Positions 1-5,479 of a stretch of DNA of 5,479 bases are shown here, in pieces; the stretch's first letter is position 1, and each line of letters begins with the position of its first letter. A program made the position numbers and the translations under genes. The notes beneath the pieces were generated by a model that searched no databases, was not told the origin of the DNA, and saw nothing but the letters and a program-made list of their open reading frames with translations. The DNA is from JBBQIY01 sp964618405 (GTDB taxonomy: Bacteria > Verrucomicrobiota > Kiritimatiellia > RFP12 > UBA3636): positions 1 through 5,479 of the forward strand of contig CAZUAY010000267.1 in assembly GCA_964618405.1 (NCBI GenBank), given 5' to 3'.

Positions 1-2058
1 ATTGTTTCGCTTGTGCCTGATATTGCTGCGTGTGACGAGGATGTGTTGCTGGATTCCCAAAAGACGCAGACCACGCTCAATGAAGTTTCCCTCCTGTATT
101 TCCCTACAGGTGGTGGTAAGACAGAGGCGTTTCTTGGTGTGCTGATTTTCAACATGTTTTTTGATAGATACCGTGGTAAAGAATGTGGCGTAACATCTAT
201 CCTACGATACCCTCTGAGACTTCTTTCTGTTCAGCAAGTTCAGCGTTTAGCAAATGTGTTGGCACAAGCCGAATTGATTAGACGAGTCGATGCGGCCATC
301 GCTTGTACAGAAGAGTTTTCACTCGGATATTTTGTAGGTGACGCCAATACACCCAACAAGATTGTGAAGAAAGATATCGATAAATATCGAACTCGTTCAC
401 AAGAGGTAATGGATGAGGAGCGCATTATTGATATATGTCCGTTCTGTGGAAAGAAGACGGTTCATTTGAAGTTTGATGAAGACTCTTATCGTTTAATTCA
501 CTATTGTGACAACGCAGAGTGTCCGTCAAACGGGGCACTTCCAATCTATATCGTTGACCATGAAATATATCGCTATTTGCCGTCTGCTATTATTAGCACC
601 GTAGATAAACTTGCTATATTGGGCAATAATCCAAGTTTCAGAAATACCCTATCCGGTGCGACACACAAATGCCCTAAACATGGTTTTACAAGTACTACAA
701 AGTGCATGGTCGATAGGGAGTTCTGCAACTTAGATGTTTCCAATTTTGAAGAAGTTAAGATGTACGACCCGGCTCCTACTCTATTCATTCAGGACGAGTT
801 ACATTTAATTCGTGAGAGCTTGGGTACATACGCTTCACATTATGAGTCTTTTATTGACTATTTCGTGAAGAATGTTTCACCATCACGCAGACCGATAAAA
901 ACAATCGGAGCTACAGCAACTATTTCTTCCTATGCTACTCAGATTTCGCAGTTGTATAGCAAGGATCCAATTCGTTTCCCCTGTGCGTCCCCCGACTTAA
1001 AACGCAATTTCTATTCCTACATTGAAGAAAAAGACACACAGCGTTTGATTATGGGCTATGCACCATACGGCAAGGCTATTATTAACTCTGTTGTGTATTC
1101 ATTGAAGTATATGCGGGAGGTTGTCTTCGAGTATCTGAAAAGCCCAGAAAAGGTATTATCAATTCCAAACATTGGCATTGACTCTGTAGAAGAAGCTCTT
1201 GAAATACTGAAAGACTATTGGATTTTCCTTGAGTATAACAATGTTAAGAGAGACGGAAACAACGTTGAGGGAGCTCTTGAAACTCCTATCAATGTTCAAC
1301 TGCGTCAAGAAGGGGTAACTCCGTTTAACACGAGAAAAATGACCGGTGATGAAACTTTCCAAGATGTTCGCGAAGTATTGTCCAAGGTGGAAACTAACGA
1401 TGATGTTTTCAATGACGTAAACCTTATCGTTGCAACATCAATGATTTCTCATGGGGTTGATGCCGACCGTTTCAATATTATGTTCTTCTATGGAATGCCT
1501 GGAAATGCGGCAGAGTACATACAGGCATATAGTAGAACCGGCAGACGCTACTCCAGTATTGTTATCGACATCATGCGCCCGTCCAGAGAAACAGACCAAA
1601 GCTATCTCAAAAACTTTGTAAACTTCCATGAGTTTAAGGATATTATGGTTGAGTCTGTTCCTATTAACCGTTGGGCAACAAAAGCCATTGACTGCACTCT
1701 ACCGGGTATTTTCACAGGATTGCTTTTGACAAAATACGACCCAGAACTGCAATACTCGTGTGGTTCTCAGTTCTTTATGAATAACATAAAAAAAGCGATT
1801 ACCGCTGGGCACTTAGATGCGGCTATTGTTACTAACGAATTGAAAATGGCTTATGGATGTACTATTGCAGGACAAGTAAACGAAATAGGCAACCAATACA
1901 AAACTAACATTGAAAGATTTGTAGAGGATGTGTTTGCAAGAATTGTTGATAAAAACTGGGAGAGAGAAAATATCTTCTCCGGTTTTCAACTCATGGGGTA
2001 CCATATTATGAACAGCATGAGAGACACAGATACTCAATTGATTATCGAACTTGAATGA
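1..2058 (+). CDS. drmA: DrmA-like superfamily 2 DNA helicase, 5' end outside the window
   Basis: Probable ATP-dependent DNA translocase/helicase of the DISARM DrmA type. The frame is open to base 1 with no stop, and the GTG at 13 has no ribosome binding site, so the true start lies upstream. Family members are usually clearly longer (about 1000 residues or more), so several hundred N-terminal residues are probably missing. Counting the GTG codon as residue 1, visible motifs are Walker A PTGGGKT (31-37), motif Ia RYPLRLL (65-71) followed by QQVQR, Walker B DELH (261-264), motif III GATATI (299-304), motif V with MISHGVD (477-483) and motif VI YIQAYSRTGRR (502-512) with the arginine finger. A cysteine cluster (C142, C145, C165, C170) sits between motifs Ia and II, just before a STVDKLA segment; a second Cys/His-rich patch follows at 220-238. 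The order and wording of these motifs match DrmA and other helicases paired with DUF1998 proteins. The stop overlaps the ribosome binding site of the DrmB-like gene, indicating one operon. All catalytic motifs look intact. The helicase call is very secure; the DrmA assignment is from motif recall, not a search. Confidence 0.85.
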   Translation: MVSLVPDIAACDEDVLLDSQKTQTTLNEVSLLYFPTGGGKTEAFLGVLIFNMFFDRYRGKECGVTSILRYPLRLLSVQQVQRLANVLAQAELIRRVDAAIACTEEFSLGYFVGDANTPNKIVKKDIDKYRTRSQEVMDEERIIDICPFCGKKTVHLKFDEDSYRLIHYCDNAECPSNGALPIYIVDHEIYRYLPSAIISTVDKLAILGNNPSFRNTLSGATHKCPKHGFTSTTKCMVDREFCNLDVSNFEEVKMYDPAPTLFIQDELHLIRESLGTYASHYESFIDYFVKNVSPSRRPIKTIGATATISSYATQISQLYSKDPIRFPCASPDLKRNFYSYIEEKDTQRLIMGYAPYGKAIINSVVYSLKYMREVVFEYLKSPEKVLSIPNIGIDSVEEALEILKDYWIFLEYNNVKRDGNNVEGALETPINVQLRQEGVTPFNTRKMTGDETFQDVREVLSKVETNDDVFNDVNLIVATSMISHGVDADRFNIMFFYGMPGNAAEYIQAYSRTGRRYSSIVIDIMRPSRETDQSYLKNFVNFHEFKDIMVESVPINRWATKAIDCTLPGIFTGLLLTKYDPELQYSCGSQFFMNNIKKAITAGHLDAAIVTNELKMAYGCTIAGQVNEIGNQYKTNIERFVEDVFARIVDKNWERENIFSGFQLMGYHIMNSMRDTDTQLIIELE

Positions 2059-2063
2059 GGAGG
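2058..2063 (+). promoter_or_regulatory. Shine-Dalgarno site of the drmB-like gene, overlapping the drmA-like stop
   Basis: A perfect AGGAGG lies 8 nt before the ATG at 2072, and its first base is the last base of the upstream TGA stop. This decides the start of the downstream gene: the frame could be extended 7 codons upstream to a TTG at 2051, but that TTG lies inside the previous gene and has no comparable site before it. A ribosome terminating on the helicase gene would sit directly on this site, so the two genes are probably translationally coupled. Confidence 0.85.
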
Positions 2064-2071
2064 CGAAGAGA

Positions 2072-3952
2072 ATGAGTTCTAAGCAACAAATGAAACGAGG
2101 AAAGAACCAATCCTTGTATAAGTATCTTCCTGAGACTTGGATTGACTTCTCTGTTCGTGGTAAAGAGCGTAAACAATATATCGCCAAAGTTCTGAGATGG
2201 AATAGCGAAAAACTTGACGGAATAAACGCAAAACGTCTTATTAGAACTGTTAATGAATCTGTTCGTTCTTTTGAGAACCAATGCCCCACTCCTGGTCCTA
2301 TTAAACCTACGGTCGGTTTTGGTGCGGAACTCAGTAAGGATAATTGCGATGTTTTGACGCCGAAAGCATCTGAAGAAGAAAGAGGCATCATAGCCCAAAT
2401 TAGCCCTTTGACTTTTTATTGTAAGTTGTGTAGTAAAGTATATCAGTTTAGTAGCGAAGAAGAATATCAAAAACGACACTATTGTACCAACCCCGAATGT
2501 CACCATGCAGAGCTGGCTCAGTTCCGTCAGATTTATTTCTGTAAATGTGGTTATGCAACCGATAGACATAATCCTCGTTGTCCAGAGCACGGCTATCAGT
2601 ATGTGAAATGGTATGGCAATTACGATTTTGTATGTACCAAGTGCAAGAGACCCATACCGATGCAGGTCAAGTGTCCTGTTTGTGGCGATATGCTCAGACC
2701 TAAAGTTGCTCTCGACCCTGCACAATTTTTTGTATTTAGTTTAAGTTTGATTGATTTGATAGATGAAAAGTTGGAAAACTTTATCTCCGAAACTGAATAC
2801 GGACCTTATATTACATTTGCCTTCTGGTTAAACCTGGTAAGCAAGGAAGATCTTGATGAGATCATCAAGAACGGCATCGTTTCTGACATCGAAGCCTACC
2901 AGAAAGTTTATGACCAAATGTATAAAGTGATGTTTGAAGCTTTCAAAAACGAAACTGCCGCCGCAACAGCAGCAAGAACCGCTGCCGACCAACAATGCGG
3001 CAATCGCTTCAATGATATTGTTAATAATCTGAAAACACGGATTTTCACTACCGAGAACGACATGTCTAGCATAGCAGAACGCATACTGGAGTACGATTTG
3101 GTAACAAGACTTGACGATGTATCAGATTTGGAGTCTGCCGTTAGTGTTGCTCGATTACTTAACACCAACGCAAACCCTGAACAGTACGCTCAAATTGCGG
3201 AGCGTTTCGGTATAAAAAGTGCAAGGGTGTGTGACAGGATTCCATTTGTTTCCTGCTCATATGGCTATACAAGAGTGGAATCTGAATGGAAAGAGGGCGT
3301 TCAGCTCCATGCACTTAAAGAAGAAAAGAATGGCCGTAAAAACATCTACGCAACTAAACTCAATACCGAAGGTGTTCTTTTTGAAATTGATAGGAAGAAA
3401 ATTATACAATGGTTGCTTACAAATGGAGTAATCAATGCAGATGAGGCTCCAAACCTAGATTCCGAGGAAGAAATCAAGATTTGGTTTTTGAATACTATCA
3501 AGCCAAGTTTAATTTATCCATTCACCACTATTGATGAAACCGCGAGTAAAGAAACCTACTATGTTTACAGACTAATTCACTCACTCTCGCACCTTCTTAT
3601 AAGGGCTGCGGCTGACATCGGTGGATTGGGTAAAGATTCTTTGTCAGAGTACATTTTCCCTGGCGTTCCTGCTATTCTAATTTACTGTCAGAACTCGCAA
3701 GGTTTCAACTTGGGTTCATTGTTCAACACATTTGAAGCCTATTTCGACAAGTGGATGAACAAGGCATACGCAAATGCTCAAAAATGTATCTTTGACCCTA
3801 TTTGTATTGAACGGCAAAAAGCCTGTACGGGATGTTTATTTGTGAATGAGGTCTCGTGCCAGCATTTCAATAAAGATTTGGATAGAGCCTTAGTTGTAGG
3901 TCATGTTGACCGTGAGACACAACGGAAAACAACGGGCTTTTGGGAGGAATAA
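2072..3952 (+). CDS. drmB: DrmB-like DUF1998 zinc-binding protein
   Basis: Complete 626-residue protein, close to the usual size of DrmB, the partner that forms a complex with the DrmA helicase in DISARM. Start chosen at ATG 2072 because of the AGGAGG 8 nt upstream. Seen in the sequence: a basic N-terminus; a cysteine-rich region with C117/C120, C138/C143, C157/C159, C170, C188/C191 and C201/C204, which looks like two or three zinc ribbons; a mainly helical middle with an alanine-rich patch (about 295-305); and the DUF1998 region with RLIHSLSHLLIRAA (about 500-513), GGLG at 517-520, and a C-terminal cluster C572, C577, C585, C588, C596 in the contexts FDPIC, ACTGC and SCQHFN, followed by LDRALVVG. 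This C-terminal pattern (DPxC, CxxC, SC, LDR) is the DrmB/DUF1998 hallmark. The family has no known catalytic activity of its own; it is thought to help its helicase partner hold DNA. It lies 13 bp after the helicase gene and 3 bp before the nuclease-helicase gene. Other DUF1998 families also exist outside DISARM, so the symbol is tentative. Confidence 0.83.
   Translation: MSSKQQMKRGKNQSLYKYLPETWIDFSVRGKERKQYIAKVLRWNSEKLDGINAKRLIRTVNESVRSFENQCPTPGPIKPTVGFGAELSKDNCDVLTPKASEEERGIIAQISPLTFYCKLCSKVYQFSSEEEYQKRHYCTNPECHHAELAQFRQIYFCKCGYATDRHNPRCPEHGYQYVKWYGNYDFVCTKCKRPIPMQVKCPVCGDMLRPKVALDPAQFFVFSLSLIDLIDEKLENFISETEYGPYITFAFWLNLVSKEDLDEIIKNGIVSDIEAYQKVYDQMYKVMFEAFKNETAAATAARTAADQQCGNRFNDIVNNLKTRIFTTENDMSSIAERILEYDLVTRLDDVSDLESAVSVARLLNTNANPEQYAQIAERFGIKSARVCDRIPFVSCSYGYTRVESEWKEGVQLHALKEEKNGRKNIYATKLNTEGVLFEIDRKKIIQWLLTNGVINADEAPNLDSEEEIKIWFLNTIKPSLIYPFTTIDETASKETYYVYRLIHSLSHLLIRAAADIGGLGKDSLSEYIFPGVPAILIYCQNSQGFNLGSLFNTFEAYFDKWMNKAYANAQKCIFDPICIERQKACTGCLFVNEVSCQHFNKDLDRALVVGHVDRETQRKTTGFWEE
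2851..2870. repeat. Short inverted repeat inside drmB
   Basis: Two perfect 9-bp arms (TCTTGATGA and TCATCAAGA) are separated by 2 nt. The spacer is too short for a good RNA hairpin loop, no T-run follows, and the segment simply encodes part of the helical middle of the DrmB-like protein. A dyad-symmetric protein site is possible but chance is the simplest explanation. Confidence 0.3.
3942..3947 (+). promoter_or_regulatory. Shine-Dalgarno site of the NERD-helicase gene, inside the end of drmB
   Basis: GGGAGG lies 8 nt before the ATG at 3956 and falls within the last codons of the drmB-like gene, before its TAA at 3950-3952. It selects ATG 3956 over the in-frame ATG three codons later at 3965. 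The geometry is the same as at the previous gene junction, supporting one co-translated operon. Confidence 0.8.
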
Positions 3953-3955
3953 GTT

Positions 3956-5479
3956 ATGGCAGTAATGCACCCGGTTGATATAGAAAATTATGATTATACT
4001 CCAACGGAAAAAGAGATGTACTATGCTTTGAAGGAGCAGCTTCCTGAGAAGTACCAAGTATTCTATTCTGTTCGCTGGTTTGAGACGGTTGATAATAAAA
4101 GAATTGACAGTGAAAGCGACTTTTTGATTTTCGACCCTTCCTTTGGCTTTATTACTGTTGAGGTAAAAGGTGGAACCGGGATTACTGTAATAAATGGAAA
4201 TTGGACGCTTATCGAAGACTATAGCCGAAGTAAATCCAGTAGTAGAGAATTGAAATGCAGCCCATATGAACAGGCAGAAAAAAGTATGCGGCACTTTAGA
4301 AACTATTTTATTTCTGAGTTCAACCAAAACTATAATGGTGTTTATGGCTTTGCTGTTGCTTTCCCTCGATACGGCATCAGTTCTCAACTGGCACAGGACG
4401 CTCCGCCCGAAACGACAATAGACCTAAATGATATGTCGTCTTTGCGTGAAAAAATCAATCAGATTTTTCACTATTGGAAAAACAAAAGGAACATAACCAT
4501 TCCTTTTTCTGCTGAACAACGCAATCGTTTCTTAACTGCTATCAACAAGCAGATTTCCATGTCTGCTGCTGCAGGTGCTCTTATTTCGATTAAGGAAAAG
4601 GAGTTCTCAAAGATTGATTTTGTGCAGGACTCCATTTTGGATTGCTTATACAATTATCGACAGGTACAGATTGTTGGCGGAGCTGGTACTGGAAAGACAT
4701 TCATAGGCATCAAGAAAGCTGTTCGTGATGCTCTATATGACAAGCGTGTTCTCTTTACTTGTTGCAACGAGGAACTTGCTTCATTTATAAAACCAAAAAT
4801 GTCTCAACATTCAAAAATCGATGTCCTTACATACGCCGAGCTTATGAAAAGTCTGTTAGGTGAGCAATACGAAAAGCTCCCCACTAACTCTAATGGTAAT
4901 AAGAGTTGCTTTGAATACATGGACCAAATTCCTCTTGAGAAAAAATACGACTCTATAATTGTAGATGAAGCACAGGATTTTGATATTGACATGGGGTTAG
5001 CTGTACGAAGCCTGTTGGTTGATGATAGTAAATCAACCCTCTATGTTTTCTACGATAAAAACCAAAATGTTTTTGAAATGGACTTTGAAAATGCGTTTGC
5101 CATTGACGCTCCGCCTTATGTATTGAAATATAATATCAGAAATACCGGTAACATTTATCAATGTGCGGTTGAACGCACAAAATTAGGATATGACACCGTA
5201 GCAAATAGCATTGTAGGGGTTCATCCTGAAATCCATAATTATACTAAGCCATCCCAAGCGAGAAAGGCACTTAGTTTAATAGTGAATCGCTTGATACAAA
5301 AAGAATATGTATCTGCAAAATCTATAGTTATTGTATCTGACACATCCTACGAAAACTCCATTCTTGCTGGGGAGCAGCGGATAGGTGCTTATAATCTTGT
5401 TTTCAAGCACTATAAAGATGTCAACGAAGATGAAATATGCTTCAAAACTGCAGAAGAATTTAAGGGACTGGAATCCAAT
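3956..5479 (+). CDS. NERD nuclease domain fused to a UvrD-like superfamily 1 helicase, 3' end outside the window
   Basis: The frame stays open for 508 codons to the last base, so the C-terminus is missing. Residues about 15-140 look like a NERD (nuclease-related) domain with a PD-(D/E)XK-like active site: DSESDFLIFD with D55, VEVKGG with E69 and K71, and SPYEQAEKS with Q106. A linker of roughly 80 residues follows. The helicase part has Q224 in a likely Q-motif position, Walker A GGAGTGKT (241-248), Walker B SIIVDEAQD (333-341), a motif III-like segment YVFYDKNQNVF (363-373), motif IV-like YNIRNTGNI (392-400) and motif V FKTAEEFKGLES (496-507), where the window ends. Motif VI and perhaps 80-150 more residues should follow. 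NERD-UvrD fusions are known in bacterial genomes, often in defence or plasmid contexts; they are predicted to unwind and cut DNA. All nuclease and ATPase residues visible here look intact. The gene starts 3 bp after drmB, implying a role together with the DrmA/DrmB pair. No gene symbol is recognised. Domain calls are confident; the biological role is inferred from neighbours. Confidence 0.85.
   Translation, partial: MAVMHPVDIENYDYTPTEKEMYYALKEQLPEKYQVFYSVRWFETVDNKRIDSESDFLIFDPSFGFITVEVKGGTGITVINGNWTLIEDYSRSKSSSRELKCSPYEQAEKSMRHFRNYFISEFNQNYNGVYGFAVAFPRYGISSQLAQDAPPETTIDLNDMSSLREKINQIFHYWKNKRNITIPFSAEQRNRFLTAINKQISMSAAAGALISIKEKEFSKIDFVQDSILDCLYNYRQVQIVGGAGTGKTFIGIKKAVRDALYDKRVLFTCCNEELASFIKPKMSQHSKIDVLTYAELMKSLLGEQYEKLPTNSNGNKSCFEYMDQIPLEKKYDSIIVDEAQDFDIDMGLAVRSLLVDDSKSTLYVFYDKNQNVFEMDFENAFAIDAPPYVLKYNIRNTGNIYQCAVERTKLGYDTVANSIVGVHPEIHNYTKPSQARKALSLIVNRLIQKEYVSAKSIVIVSDTSYENSILAGEQRIGAYNLVFKHYKDVNEDEICFKTAEEFKGLESN

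Noticed and set aside
13..15. GTG at 13 as the true start of the helicase
   Set aside because: No ribosome binding site precedes it in the 12 visible bases, the frame is open to base 1, and the family normally has a long N-terminal region before Walker A.
2051..2074. A TTG start at 2051 that would add 7 residues to the DrmB-like protein
   Set aside because: It would start inside the previous gene with no good Shine-Dalgarno, whereas ATG 2072 has AGGAGG at ideal spacing.
1813..2391. A 192-codon reading frame on the minus strand spanning the helicase/drmB junction
   Set aside because: It is antisense to two real genes and crosses their boundary, and its translation is low-complexity Ser/Phe/Leu-rich without known motifs.
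2042..2725. A 227-codon reading frame on the minus strand
   Set aside because: It lies opposite the confidently identified drmB-like gene, has no recognisable domain or ribosome binding site, and its hydrophobic-looking composition is what antisense of this coding sequence yields.
3890..4387. A 165-codon minus-strand reading frame over the start of the NERD gene
   Set aside because: The plus strand here encodes clear NERD motifs with a strong ribosome binding site; the antisense translation shows nothing recognisable.
1..5479. Calling the locus canonical DISARM
   Set aside because: No PLD-type DrmC, DNA methyltransferase, DrmD or DrmE is visible in the window; only the DrmA/DrmB core resemblance can be supported.
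1..5479. CRISPR arrays, tRNA or rRNA genes, insertion sequences, transcription terminators
   Set aside because: No spaced direct repeats, no cloverleaf-like segments, no transposase motifs, and no GC-rich hairpin followed by a T-run; nearly all bases are within the three coding frames.

Overview
The window is a densely packed, single-strand (+) stretch of three co-directional genes with almost no non-coding DNA: gaps of 13 bp and 3 bp. Both outer genes run off the window, so only the middle one is complete. The DNA looks moderately AT-rich by eye. The two internal starts each have a strong purine-rich Shine-Dalgarno (AGGAGG, GGGAGG) 8 nt before ATG. This fits a low-GC Gram-positive bacterium such as a gut-type Clostridia member. 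That is an inference from style; there is no rRNA or housekeeping marker here to prove it.

Region 1 (1-2058) is the C-terminal part of a superfamily 2 helicase of the DrmA type. It has Walker A, a RYPLRLL-type motif Ia, an inserted cysteine cluster, DELH, GATATI, a GVD motif V and an SRTGRR motif VI. Region 2 (2072-3952) is a complete 626-residue DUF1998 protein of the DrmB type. It has a CxxC-rich zinc region in the middle and the HSLSHLL and C-terminal Cys-cluster signature of that family. Region 3 (3956 to the end) is the first 508 residues of a large protein that joins an N-terminal NERD (PD-(D/E)XK-like) nuclease domain to a UvrD-like superfamily 1 helicase. It is cut inside helicase motif V.

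DrmA and DrmB are the shared core of the anti-phage system DISARM, where they form a DNA-binding helicase complex. In described DISARM loci this pair comes with a phospholipase-D-like protein (DrmC) and a DNA methyltransferase. Here the gene directly behind drmB is instead a nuclease-helicase fusion, co-translated by its spacing. My reading is a defence island with a DISARM-like, possibly undescribed, arrangement: DrmA/DrmB would sense or remodel foreign DNA and the NERD-helicase would unwind and cut it. The missing flanks (methyltransferase, DrmC, other genes) decide whether this is a DISARM variant or a separate system. No CRISPR array, tRNA, rRNA, insertion sequence or terminator is visible.
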